This document shows, piece by piece, positions 18,075 through 26,754 of a stretch of 64,000 nt of DNA. Under the pieces are notes generated by a model. It was not told where the DNA came from. It saw only the letters and a program-made list of their open reading frames with translations, and made no database searches. Within the stretch, counting starts at the first letter, position 1. Every line of letters begins with the position of its first letter. Source of the DNA: CAZTDU01 sp050248795 (lineage in GTDB: Bacteria; Pseudomonadota; Gammaproteobacteria; Burkholderiales; SG8-39); NCBI GenBank assembly GCA_050248795.1, contig JBFWRS010000003.1, positions 72,156 through 136,155 on the forward strand. Reading direction: 5' to 3'. A program made the position numbers and the translations under genes.

Positions 18075-21000
18075 GGCGTCGGCGCGTCCGGCGCGCGCCG
18101 GTCCTTGCGCCGGCGGGCGACGAAGACGAAGAACAGCGGCACGAACAGCGTCGCGATGAACGTCGCGGCGAGCATGCCGCCTACCACGCCGGTGCCCATC
18201 GAGCGCCGGGCGCCGGCGCCGGCGCCGCTCGCCAGCATCAGCGGCAGCACGCCGAGCACGAAGGCAAGCGAGGTCATGATGATCGGCCGGAACCTCAGCC
18301 GCGCCGCATGCAGCGCCGCCTCGACCGCGGTCTTGCCCTCGAGGAAGCCCTGCTGCGCGAACTCGATGATCAGGATCGCGTTCTTTCCCGACAGGCCGAT
18401 CAGCACGATCAGGCCGATCTGGAAGTAGATGTCGTTCTCCAGCCCGCGCAGGCCGACGAAGCCGAGTGCGCCGAACACCGCGAAGGGCACCGACAGCACC
18501 ACCGCGAAGGGCAGCAGCCAGCGCTCGTACAGCGCCGCGAGGATCAGGAACACCATGACGATGGCAAGCGCGAAGGCGAGCGCGGACTGCCTGCCGGTGC
18601 GCTTCTCCTGGAAAGCCTGTCCCGCCCAGGCGATGTCGTAGCCCTCCGGCAGCGCCTCGCGCGCCACCTGCTCGACCGCCTTGATGGCCTCGCCGGAAGA
18701 CACGCCGGGGCGCCCGCTGCCGAGGATCTTGGCGGCGACGAAGCCGTTGAAGCGGTCGATCTGGTCCGGGCCGACGATGTTCCGCGTGCTGATCAGGGCC
18801 TTCAGCGGGATCATCTGGCCCGACGTGTTCGAGCGCACGAACACCGCGCCGAGGTCCTCGGCGCGCAGGCGGAAGGGCGCGTCTGCCTGCATCTGCACGC
18901 GGAAGGTGCGGCCGAACTTGTTGAAGTCGTTCACGTACAGCACGCCCATCGTGCTCTGCAGCGCGTCGAACACGTCCTGCACCGGCACGCCGAGCGACAG
19001 CGCCTTCTCGCGATCCACCTCGACCTGCAACTGCGGCGAGGTGGGGCGGAAGAAGGACGTGATGCCGGTGAGCTGCGGGTGCGCGCGCAGCGCGTCCTGG
19101 AAGGCCTGCAGCGTCCGGTAGAGCTTCACCGGGTCGGCGCTCGCGCGCCCCTGCAGGTTCACTTCGAAGCCGCCGGCGGTACCGAGGCCCCGTATCGGCG
19201 CCGGGTTGAACACCAGCGCGACGCCGTCGCGCTGCTGCGAGGCCTTGCCGATCAGCGCACGCGCGATCCCGGGCGCCGGCGCGTCGGGCCGCAGGTGCCA
19301 CTCCTTCAGCGGCAGGAACATGGTGGCGGCGTTCGACTTGTTGCCGCCGCCGAGGAAGTCGAAGCCGTTGATGACGAACACGTCCTGCACGCCCGGGTGC
19401 TGCTGCGCGATCCCGCTCACGGCGCCGGTCAGGCGCCGCGTGCGCTCCAGCGTCGCGCCATCGGGCAGTTGCACGTGGCCATAGAGGTAGCCCTGGTCCT
19501 CGGCGGGGACGAAGCTGCCGGGAACCTTCGCGAACATCCAGACGCAGGCGCCGACCAGGGCGAGGAATGCGGCCATCGCCGCGATGCGGTGCCTGAGCAG
19601 CAGCCCGACGCCGTCGAGGAAGCGGCGCGTGAACCAGTCGAAGCCGACGTTGAACGGCCGGAACAGGCGCGATTCGTGGTCGCCCGGCTTCATCAGCAGC
19701 GCGCAAAGCGCGGGCGTGAGCGTCAGCGCCATCAGGCCCGAGATCACCACCGCGATCGCCAGTGTCACCGCGAACTGCCGGTACAGCGCGCCGGCGATGC
19801 CGCCGAGGAACGCCACCGGCACGAACACCGCGCACAGCACCAGCACGATGGCGATCACCGCGCCCGAGACCTCGTCCATGGCCTGCAGCGCGGCCTCGAA
19901 CGGGCGCATCTTCTCGTCGCGCATCAGCCGCTCGACGTTCTCCAGCACGACGATCGCGTCGTCCACGACGATGCCGATCGCGAGCACCAGTGCGAACAGC
20001 GTAAGCGTGTTGATCGAAAAGCCGGCGAGCCACAGGCCGGCGAAGGCGCCGATCAGCGACACCGGCACGGCGATCATCGGGATGATGGTCGCGCGCCAGC
20101 TCTGCAGGAACAGGAACACCACCGCGAGCACCAGCAGCGCCGCTTCCGCCATGGTCTTGTTCACCTCGGTGATCGAGGCCCTGACGAAGCGCGTGGTGTC
20201 GAACGGGATGCTGTAGTCGACGCCTTCGGGGAACGCGGGCCGCAGCTCGCGCATGCGTTCCTGCACCCGGCCGACGACTTCGAGCGCGTTCGACCCGGGC
20301 TGCATGTACACGCCCATGCCGATGGTCGGGGCGCCGTTCAGCGTGTTGGCGGTGTCGTAGTTGAGTGCGCCGAGCTCGATCCTTGCGATGTCCTTCAGGC
20401 GCAGGATGCCGCCTCCCGGCGCGGTGCGCACGACGATCTCGCCGAACTCCTCGGGTTCCACCAGCCGCCCGCGCGCGGTGACCGCGTAGGTGAGGTTCTG
20501 GCCCGGCGGCGCCGGTTCGGTACCGATGCGCCCGGCTGCGTACTGTGCGTTCTGCGCGCGCAGCGCGGCGGCAACCTCGCCGGGCGTGACCCCCAGGCGC
20601 GCCATCTTCTCCGGGTTGATCCACACGCGCATCGAGTAGTCGCGCGCGCCGAACACGGTGACATCGGCGACGCCGGGCAGGCGCTTCAGCTCGTCGACGA
20701 TGTTCAGCGACGCGTAGTTGGACAGGTACAGGGTATCGCGCGCCTCGCCGGGCGAGACAAGCGCGACCACTACCAGGATGTCGAAAGTGCGCTTCTGCAC
20801 GATGACGCCGTTGCGGCGCACCTCGTCCGGCAGCCGTGGCAGCGCGCGCTGCACGCGGTTGTTGACGTTGAAGATCGCCTGGTCGACATTGGTGCCGGGC
20901 TCGAAGGTGGCGAGGATGGACAGCGCGCCGTTGGATGAGGAGCTGGAATTGAAGTAGGACAGGTTCTCCACGCCGGAGAGCTGTTCCTCGATCGGTGCGG

Positions 21001-21187
21001 CCACGGTGCGCGACACCGTCTCGGCGCTCGCGCCCGGGTAGCTGGTGTTGATGATCACCATCGGCGGCGCGATCTCCGGAAACTGCGCCACCGGCAGCAC
21101 CTGCGAGGACACCAGGCCCGCGAGCACGATGACGATGGCCACCACGCCGGCGAACACCGGCCGGTGGATGAAGAAGCGCGAGAACAC
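18071..21187 (-). CDS. RND multidrug efflux inner-membrane transporter (HAE1, AcrB/MexB-like)
   Basis: Proton-driven inner-membrane pump of 1038 residues, the usual AcrB length. It opens with FFIHRPVFAGVVAIVIVLAG, the typical first helix. It carries the conserved paired aspartates of the proton relay in AIGIVVDDAIVVLENVER. The porter-domain signature PEIAPPMVIINTSYPGASAETV (two adjoining parts) and the late motif GLSGKNAILIIEFA are present. The two-fold 6+6 helix organisation is visible. Translation starts at a GTG immediately after the adaptor-gene stop (TAG then GTG), and the stop overlaps the outer-membrane gene. It is probably repressed, with the whole operon, by the TetR protein at 22.3-22.9 kb. 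Confidence 0.97.
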   Translation of the reverse strand: MFSRFFIHRPVFAGVVAIVIVLAGLVSSQVLPVAQFPEIAPPMVIINTSYPGASAETVSRTVAAPIEEQLSGVENLSYFNSSSSSNGALSILATFEPGTNVDQAIFNVNNRVQRALPRLPDEVRRNGVIVQKRTFDILVVVALVSPGEARDTLYLSNYASLNIVDELKRLPGVADVTVFGARDYSMRVWINPEKMARLGVTPGEVAAALRAQNAQYAAGRIGTEPAPPGQNLTYAVTARGRLVEPEEFGEIVVRTAPGGGILRLKDIARIELGALNYDTANTLNGAPTIGMGVYMQPGSNALEVVGRVQERMRELRPAFPEGVDYSIPFDTTRFVRASITEVNKTMAEAALLVLAVVFLFLQSWRATIIPMIAVPVSLIGAFAGLWLAGFSINTLTLFALVLAIGIVVDDAIVVLENVERLMRDEKMRPFEAALQAMDEVSGAVIAIVLVLCAVFVPVAFLGGIAGALYRQFAVTLAIAVVISGLMALTLTPALCALLMKPGDHESRLFRPFNVGFDWFTRRFLDGVGLLLRHRIAAMAAFLALVGACVWMFAKVPGSFVPAEDQGYLYGHVQLPDGATLERTRRLTGAVSGIAQQHPGVQDVFVINGFDFLGGGNKSNAATMFLPLKEWHLRPDAPAPGIARALIGKASQQRDGVALVFNPAPIRGLGTAGGFEVNLQGRASADPVKLYRTLQAFQDALRAHPQLTGITSFFRPTSPQLQVEVDREKALSLGVPVQDVFDALQSTMGVLYVNDFNKFGRTFRVQMQADAPFRLRAEDLGAVFVRSNTSGQMIPLKALISTRNIVGPDQIDRFNGFVAAKILGSGRPGVSSGEAIKAVEQVAREALPEGYDIAWAGQAFQEKRTGRQSALAFALAIVMVFLILAALYERWLLPFAVVLSVPFAVFGALGFVGLRGLENDIYFQIGLIVLIGLSGKNAILIIEFAQQGFLEGKTAVEAALHAARLRFRPIIMTSLAFVLGVLPLMLASGAGAGARRSMGTGVVGGMLAATFIATLFVPLFFVFVARRRKDRRAPDAPTP

Positions 21188-22321
21188 CTAGCCGCCCTTC
21201 TTCGGCTGCGCCTGCACCGTGGCGCCCGGACGCACGCGCGCGATGTTGTCGACGATCACCGCTTCGCCAGCCTTCAGCCCCTCGAGCACCACCCAGTCGC
21301 CGCCCAGCCAGGCGCCGGCGCGGATCGGCCGTGCGGCGGCCTTGCCGTCGGCGCCCGCGACGTAGACGAAGCGGCCGCTCTCGTTCTGCTGCACCGCCGC
21401 CTGCGGCACGACGATCGCCTGCTGCGTGCCGGCAATCACGCGTACGCGCACGTACTGGCCGGCGAGCAGGCTGCCACGCGCATTGGGCAATTCGGCGCGC
21501 ATCTGCACGGTGCCCGTCCTGTCATCCACCGTGGAACCGGAAAAGTTGAGCCTGCCTGCGTCCGGGTACTCGCTGCCGTCGGCAAGCGACACCTTCACCT
21601 CGATCGCCCCGGCCTCGCCCGCGCGAAGGCGCGAGTACTCGGCCTCCGACAGCGCGAACCGTACCCACATCGGATTGCCGCGGGTAAGCGTGGTCAGCAA
21701 CGCCGAATCGTTGTTCGGCTGCACCAGCGTGCCCACCGACTGCAGCGCGCGGCCGGTGACGCCGCCGATCGGCGCGTTCACGGTGGTGTACGAAAGGTTC
21801 AGTTCCGCCTGACGCAGCCGCGCCTGCGCCATCTGCACCGCTGCCTCGCCCTGGCGCGCGGTGGACGCGGCGAGGTCGGCTTCCCTGCGGCTGATCGCGC
21901 GCCGGTCGGCGAGTCCCTGCAGCCGCTCCAGCTCCTGGCGCGCGAGTTCCAGCCGCGCCGTTTCCTGCGCGAGCGCCGCGCGCGCCTGCGCGAGCTCGAT
22001 CTCGAAGGGCGCGCGCTCGATGCGGAACAGCGGCGCGCCGGCCTTCACCGCGTCGCCTTCACGGTACAGCTGCGCCTCGATGATGCCGGCGACGCGCGCG
22101 CGCACCTGCACTTCCCGCGAACCCTCGGTGCGGCCCACCGCGTCGAACGCCACCGGCACGGCCTTCGACGCCGCCTGCACCGTGGTGACATTGACTGCGG
22201 CCGGCGCCGCGCCCTTGCCGGCCGGACCCTTGCCGGCCGGGCCCTTGTCCTGCGCATCGCCCTGGCCGCAGCCGGCCAGCAGCGCGAGCGACGTTGCCGC
22301 CGCGATGATCCTGATCAACAT
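21188..22321 (-). CDS. RND efflux periplasmic adaptor (membrane fusion lipoprotein)
   Basis: Adaptor linking the RND pump to its outer-membrane channel, 377 residues. A lipoprotein signal, IIAAATSLALLAGC, is followed by a low-complexity KGPAGK stretch. The HlyD/AcrA core then shows the barrel-sandwich motif REVQVRARVAGIIEAQLYREG, an alpha-hairpin rich in Ala, Arg and Glu (about residues 105-165) and the returning half NAPIGGVTGRALQSVGTLVQ. The C-terminal domain includes LLAGQYVRVRV. The ATG overlaps the end of tetR by a few bases, so tetR leads the operon. The direct repeat of GPAGKGPAGKG in the linker is unusual but harmless. Confidence 0.95.
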   Translation of the reverse strand: MLIRIIAAATSLALLAGCGQGDAQDKGPAGKGPAGKGAAPAAVNVTTVQAASKAVPVAFDAVGRTEGSREVQVRARVAGIIEAQLYREGDAVKAGAPLFRIERAPFEIELAQARAALAQETARLELARQELERLQGLADRRAISRREADLAASTARQGEAAVQMAQARLRQAELNLSYTTVNAPIGGVTGRALQSVGTLVQPNNDSALLTTLTRGNPMWVRFALSEAEYSRLRAGEAGAIEVKVSLADGSEYPDAGRLNFSGSTVDDRTGTVQMRAELPNARGSLLAGQYVRVRVIAGTQQAIVVPQAAVQQNESGRFVYVAGADGKAAARPIRAGAWLGGDWVVLEGLKAGEAVIVDNIARVRPGATVQAQPKKGG

Positions 22322-22893
22322 GGTTTGTATGCCCGTAGAAAACAGTCGACGATGCGTTGCGCGCGCACGCGGTCGCCCGCGCGCTGCGCGGCGACGCCGA
22401 ACAGGCGCTTGACGCGCTCCTGGCCCACCAGCATGCCGAGGAACAGCTCGGCGGCGAACTGCGGATCGTCGCGGCGCAGTTCGCCTGCCTGCATCGCCTT
22501 CTCGAGGCATGCGGCGAGCCTGCGCACGGTCTCGCCCGCGCCTGCCGCATACATCGAGCGCGCCAGCGGGCGAAAGCGCGGCACCTCCGGCACCAGCGCC
22601 CTGAACATGGCGATTCCCTGCGCGCCCAGCACGCGCCGCCGGTACGCGAGCGCGAAGCGCACCAGCGTGGCGCGCAGGCTTCGCGGCGCGTCGTCCAGCG
22701 CCACCAGCACCTGCTGCGTGAGCGCGCGCGCGGTTTCCTGGAACAGCGCATCCTTGCTGGGAAAGTACTCGTACACCGTCTGCTTGGCGACGCCGGCGCG
22801 GCGCGCGATCGCGTCCACGCTGGAGCCGTAGCCGTGCGCAAGGAATGATCTGGTCGCGGCGCGCAGCACGCGCTCGCGGTGGAGCAGGCTCAT
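22315..22893 (-). CDS. TetR/AcrR-family repressor of the efflux operon
   Basis: A 192-residue regulator with an N-terminal TetR helix-turn-helix: RERVLRAATRSFLAHGYGSS, then VDAIARRAGVAKQTVYEYFP. The C-terminal region is helical and ligand-binding, of the AcrR/TetR_C type. The start at 22893 is chosen because it matches the family N-terminus; an upstream in-frame ATG would add a hydrophilic stretch reading through the operator. It is the first gene of the efflux operon, overlapping the adaptor gene. A perfect 18-bp palindrome lies 25 bp upstream, so autorepression and control of the pump are likely. The divergent kinase gene could be affected by the same site. Confidence 0.93.
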   Translation of the reverse strand: MSLLHRERVLRAATRSFLAHGYGSSVDAIARRAGVAKQTVYEYFPSKDALFQETARALTQQVLVALDDAPRSLRATLVRFALAYRRRVLGAQGIAMFRALVPEVPRFRPLARSMYAAGAGETVRRLAACLEKAMQAGELRRDDPQFAAELFLGMLVGQERVKRLFGVAAQRAGDRVRAQRIVDCFLRAYKPC

Positions 22894-22917
22894 GTGGATC
22901 CGGGCGCCGGCCGAAAA

Positions 22918-22935
22918 GTAGACTGGCCAGTCTAC
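22918..22935. promoter_or_regulatory. TetR operator palindrome between tetR and the kinase gene
   Basis: GTAGACTGGCCAGTCTAC is a perfect 9+9 inverted repeat without spacer. It sits in the 79-bp gap between the divergent tetR (start 22893) and kinase (start 22973). TetR-family dimers bind such palindromes, so this is the probable operator for the efflux operon and perhaps also for the kinase. Confidence 0.8.
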
Positions 22936-22972
22936 CAGATGCGCATCCGGGGTTTGGGTGTAGGGTATGCGC

Positions 22973-25126
22973 ATGTCAGGCGAGGGAGCGCAGGCGACGC
23001 TCGCGCTGCATCCCGAGGATGCCGCGCTGCGCGAGGCACGGGCACGGCGCGCCCGGCTCCGGCTCGTGCTGGCGCTGGCGGTGCTGGCGAGCGCCGCCGC
23101 ACTGGTCGGCATCGGCACGTGGACCGACGAGGCAGTCGAGCGCTCGCTGCGGGAACTGCGCGCGGCGACGCTGCGATCGATGCTCCAGGTGCAGGCGAAA
23201 ACCATAGAGGTCTGGATCGAGGACCAGAAACTCGGCACGCAGCGGCTGGCGCGCGACAGGCAGGTGCAGGAAGGCGTGCGCGCGCTCGCAGAGCTCGCGA
23301 CGCGGCCCGGGGCGGCGCTCGAGCACTACTGCTCGGCGCCTGCGCGGCGGCCGCTCGTCGACGAACTGGACGAGGCACTTGCCGGCAGCGGTGCCGTAAC
23401 CTTCAACGTCATCGACCGCTCTGGTCGCATCGTCGCGTCGAAGTTCCCGGAGTACTGCGGACTCAGGGTGGGCCGCGTGATGCGCGAGCAGGCGCTCGGC
23501 GCGGTGTTCGACGGCAGGACGCTGTTCATGCGGCCTTCTGGCGAGGCCGACAGGCTAGAACAGCCGCCGCCGCGGCTGCCGCTCGCGCAGCCGCTGGTGT
23601 GGGTGGAGACGCCGGTACTCGATGCCGCCGGGCAGGTGATCGCGGCGCTCGGCGTCGGCCACTACGCACATGAGCAGCTCGCCACCATCCTTGCCGCCGG
23701 GCGCGGCGGCGACACCACCGAAGTCTACGCGTTCGATCGCAGCGGCCTGATGCTGTCCGAGAGCCGCTTCACGCCGGTGCTGGCGCAGCGCGGCCTTGTT
23801 CCGCAGGGCGGGCGCACCGCGTTGTCGCTCATGCTGCGGCCGCCGGGCGCGGCCGACGATGCGCTGACGCAGCTCGCCGCGTCGGCGCGCGCCGGCATCG
23901 CTTCGGGCACGCTGGATGCGGTGCTGGTCGAGCCGTATCCGGGGTACTACGGAGAGGAGGTGATCGGCGCCTGGCGCTGGCTCCCTGCACACGACATGGG
24001 GATCGCCGTGGAAATCAGCGCGAACGAGGCCTATGCGCCGCTGGTGGTGCTGCGGACCGCGTTCGGCGTCGTCTTCGGCGCGCTGGTGGTCGCGGTGATC
24101 GCCGCGCTGTATGCGTGGTTCTCCGCCGCCGTGCTGCGCAGCCAGTCCGGCGAGCGCAGGCGCCTGGGACCCTACCTGCTGGAGAAGCGCATCGGCGAGG
24201 GCGGCGTTGCCAACGTCTACCTTGCCAGGCACGACCTGCTGAAGCGCCCCACCGCGGTGAAGCTGCTCAAGCCCGCGCGCGCGACCGACGAGATGGTGGC
24301 GCGCTTCAAGCGCGAGGCGCAGCTCGCCAGCCAGTTGTCGCACCCGAACATGGTCGAGATATTCGACTACGGCTACGCGCCCGACGGCACGCTGTACTAC
24401 GCGATGGAGTACCTGGAGGGGGAAACCATCGGCGAACTCGTGCTGCGGCACGGCGCGATGCCGGTGGCACGCGCGGTGCACCTGCTGCGCCAGGTCTGTG
24501 CCGGACTGGCGGAGGCGCACGGCAAGGGCCTGGTGCATCGCGACATCAGCGCCACCAACATCATGGTCTGCCGCTACGGCGGCGAATATGATTTCGCCAA
24601 GATCCTCGACTTCGGCCTGGTGAAGAACTTTTCCCAGCCGCACAGCCAGACGATCACGCGCACGCTGCGCATCCTCGGCACGCCGCTATACATGGCGCCC
24701 GAGCGCCTGAGGTCGCCGGCCGATGTCGACGCGCGCGCCGACATCTACGCGGTGGGCGCAATCGCCTTCTTCGTGCTGTCCGGGCGCAGGATGTTCGAAG
24801 CGGAAGACGAACTGGCGCTCACCAGCAAGGTGCTGAACGAGGTGCCGCCGCGGCTCACGCAAGTCGCCGCGCAGCCGATACCGGAGGCGCTGGTACGGCT
24901 GGTTGCCGCCTGCCTGGAGAAGCGCCGCGAAGACCGCCCGCAATCCATCGCGGAATTGCTCGAGGTGCTGGACGCGCTTGCGCAGACCATGCGCTGGACG
25001 CCGCGCGATGCCGAGGCCGCGTGGCGCGCGGACCATGCGCGGCCGGCAGGCGCGGAATTCCTTGCTGCAGATCAAGTACCGGGAGAAGCGCCGCAGGCAA
25101 GTTCTGCGGATGCTGCGACTCGGTAG
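22973..25126 (+). CDS. Membrane Ser/Thr protein kinase with N-terminal Cache-like sensor
   Basis: About 717 residues. One membrane helix near the N-terminus (LVLALAVLASAAALVGIG) and one at about 365-390 flank an extracytoplasmic region of some 300 residues with Cache-like features (FNVIDRSGRIVASKFPE, then WVETPVLDAAGQVIAALGVG). The cytoplasmic kinase domain has a glycine loop IGEGGVANVYLARH, the ATP lysine in TAVKLLKP, catalytic loop HRDISATN (from about residue 522) and DFGLVKNF. The usual Lys/Pro of HRDxKPxN is replaced by Ser/Ala, which is odd. ATG at 22973 has AGGG at 7-bp spacing; the in-frame ATG at 22967 is an alternative. It overlaps the nitronate monooxygenase gene by 17 bp. Target and signal are unknown. 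Confidence 0.88.
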   Translation: MSGEGAQATLALHPEDAALREARARRARLRLVLALAVLASAAALVGIGTWTDEAVERSLRELRAATLRSMLQVQAKTIEVWIEDQKLGTQRLARDRQVQEGVRALAELATRPGAALEHYCSAPARRPLVDELDEALAGSGAVTFNVIDRSGRIVASKFPEYCGLRVGRVMREQALGAVFDGRTLFMRPSGEADRLEQPPPRLPLAQPLVWVETPVLDAAGQVIAALGVGHYAHEQLATILAAGRGGDTTEVYAFDRSGLMLSESRFTPVLAQRGLVPQGGRTALSLMLRPPGAADDALTQLAASARAGIASGTLDAVLVEPYPGYYGEEVIGAWRWLPAHDMGIAVEISANEAYAPLVVLRTAFGVVFGALVVAVIAALYAWFSAAVLRSQSGERRRLGPYLLEKRIGEGGVANVYLARHDLLKRPTAVKLLKPARATDEMVARFKREAQLASQLSHPNMVEIFDYGYAPDGTLYYAMEYLEGETIGELVLRHGAMPVARAVHLLRQVCAGLAEAHGKGLVHRDISATNIMVCRYGGEYDFAKILDFGLVKNFSQPHSQTITRTLRILGTPLYMAPERLRSPADVDARADIYAVGAIAFFVLSGRRMFEAEDELALTSKVLNEVPPRLTQVAAQPIPEALVRLVAACLEKRREDRPQSIAELLEVLDALAQTMRWTPRDAEAAWRADHARPAGAEFLAADQVPGEAPQASSADAATR

Positions 25127-26234
25127 GGCGGAATCATCGCCGCTGGTGCAGGGAGGCATGGGGGTCGGCGTTTCTGCGCACCGGTTGGCGGGCGCGGTGG
25201 CGCGCGCGGGCTGCGTCGGCACGCTGTCCAGCGTCGACCTGAGGCGTCACCACCCGGACCTGATGCGCGCGACCGGCCGCAGCCGCGACCGCGCGCAGAT
25301 CGAGGCCGCAAACCTCGTCGCGCTGGACCGCGAGCTGCACGACGCGCGCGCCGCGGCAGGCGGCAGCGGCGCCATCGCGGTGAACGTGATGCGCGCGGTG
25401 TCGCAGTACGCGCCGTACGTGCGCCAGGCCTGCGTCAGCGGCGCAGATGCGATCGTCGCCGGCGCGGGCCTCGCGCTGGACCTGCCCGAGCTCGCCGCCG
25501 ACTGGCCCGAGGTCGCGCTGGTACCCATCGTGTCGGAAGCGCGCGCAGCGTCGCTGATCGCGCGGCGCTGGGCGAAGCGCGGCCGCGCGCCGGATGCGGT
25601 CGTGGTCGAGCACCCGCGCTACGCTGGCGGGCACCTCGGGGCGACGCGGCTGGACGAGGTGGCCGATGCGCGCTTCGATTTTGCCCGCGTGCTGCCGGAG
25701 ATCCGCGCCGCGCTGCATGCGGCTGGCCTGGACGCGGACCGCATCCCGCTGGTCGCCGCCGGCGGCATCAATTCCCCTGCGCGCGTGCGCGCCGCGCGGG
25801 AGGCCGGTGCCGACGCGGTGCAGGTCGGCACGCCGTTCGCGGTGACCGAGGAGTGCGACGCGCACCCGAACTTCAAGCGCGTACTCGCCACCGCGCGGCC
25901 CGAGGACATCGTCGTCTTCATGAGCGTCGCCGGGCTGCCCGCGCGCGCGGTGCGCACGCCGTGGCTGCGGCGCTACCTCGCGCTGGAAGAAACGCTCAGG
26001 CGCCGCGCGAGGAAGCGCCGCGAGTGCACGCTGGGCTGGGATTGCCTCGCGCACTGCGGCCTGCGCGACGGCCTCGCGCAGGCCGGCCAGTTCTGCATCG
26101 ACCATCACCTCGCCGCGGCGCTGGCGGGCGACGTCGAGCACGGCCTGTTCTTCCGCGGCTCGGAGTCGGTGCCTTTCGGCGCCGACATCAGGCCGGTGGC
26201 CGAACTGGTGCGGCACCTGCTGGCCGGCGCATGA
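25110..26234 (+). CDS. Nitronate monooxygenase family (2-nitropropane dioxygenase-like) flavoprotein
   Basis: FMN-dependent TIM-barrel protein of 374 residues. The N-terminus has the family motif PLVQGGMGVGVS. Later come ADAIVAGAGLALDLPEL, the phosphate-binding region VAAGGINSPARVRAAREAGADAVQVGTPF (in two parts) and a cysteine-containing C-terminal segment CTLGWDCLAHCGL. A histidine in VVEHPRYAGGHLGA matches the usual catalytic region. The ATG at 25110 lies inside the last codons of the kinase gene, which suggests translational coupling. Family members oxidise alkyl nitronates such as propionate 3-nitronate; the true substrate here is unknown. The cysteine-rich C-terminal part is less common and may be a separate functional element. 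Confidence 0.85.
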   Translation: MLRLGRAESSPLVQGGMGVGVSAHRLAGAVARAGCVGTLSSVDLRRHHPDLMRATGRSRDRAQIEAANLVALDRELHDARAAAGGSGAIAVNVMRAVSQYAPYVRQACVSGADAIVAGAGLALDLPELAADWPEVALVPIVSEARAASLIARRWAKRGRAPDAVVVEHPRYAGGHLGATRLDEVADARFDFARVLPEIRAALHAAGLDADRIPLVAAGGINSPARVRAAREAGADAVQVGTPFAVTEECDAHPNFKRVLATARPEDIVVFMSVAGLPARAVRTPWLRRYLALEETLRRRARKRRECTLGWDCLAHCGLRDGLAQAGQFCIDHHLAAALAGDVEHGLFFRGSESVPFGADIRPVAELVRHLLAGA

Positions 26235-26247
26235 CGTCGCCGAGGCG

Positions 26248-26754
26248 TCAGTCCAGGCGCCAGGGTTCGCAACTGCCTTGCAGCGCTCCGCTCGGCAGGC
26301 GTGCATGCACCTCGTCGGGGTGGTGCAGTACGTCCAGGTCGAAATGCCAGGCGTGGCTTGCCGCGTAGCGCACGCAGGTGTCGCCGCCCGCGCGCCACTG
26401 CGATTTCTCGCAATGCGTCAGCGTGGTGACCAGCACGCTCGGGCCCGCGCGCTCGATCAGGTGCACCGCGGTTTGCGTCGCACGCACCTGCACCGGCCTG
26501 CGCCCCGGCGCGCGCGTCGACACCACTTGCGCGGCGTGCCTGCCCAGTGCGTCGAACACCAGCATGCGCTCCACCGGCGGTGTGTCGCCCAGCGCGCCGG
26601 CGATCAGGCTGTGCCTGTGGCCGGCGGCGAAGTCGCAAACCAGCTCGCCTGCGCGCAGCGCGTCCTCGACGCCCGCGGCGCGCGCGCCGCCAACAGCGCA
26701 GCATGCGGCGAGGAGCAGGGCACCGAGCTTCGCCGCTGAGGCACCAGTACTCAT
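26248..26754 (-). CDS. Exported hypothetical protein
   Basis: A 168-residue protein with a clear Sec signal peptide (LGALLLAACCAVGGARA, likely cleaved after ARA-AG). The mature part is small and mixed alpha/beta, with three cysteines (VCDFAAG, THCEKSQW, DTCVRYAA) that could form disulfides, plus a fourth near the end. No family was recognised. Its ATG overlaps the stop of mnmH (ATGA), so it is the downstream member of a tesA-mnmH-this-gene operon on the minus strand. Nothing in the context fixes a function. Confidence 0.7.
   Translation of the reverse strand: MSTGASAAKLGALLLAACCAVGGARAAGVEDALRAGELVCDFAAGHRHSLIAGALGDTPPVERMLVFDALGRHAAQVVSTRAPGRRPVQVRATQTAVHLIERAGPSVLVTTLTHCEKSQWRAGGDTCVRYAASHAWHFDLDVLHHPDEVHARLPSGALQGSCEPWRLD

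Noticed and set aside
16689..20624. A single 1311-residue minus-strand reading frame across the efflux genes
   Set aside because: It is the outer-membrane gene frame left open through the overlapping RND gene by high GC. The real gene starts at the lipoprotein signal at 18074.
18308..20938. An 876-codon plus-strand frame opposite the RND transporter
   Set aside because: It encodes Arg/His/Gln-rich low-complexity protein with no domain, as expected for the antisense of a GC-rich gene.
22315..23238. A longer TetR reading frame starting upstream of 22893
   Set aside because: It would read through the operator palindrome and adds residues unlike the family N-terminus.
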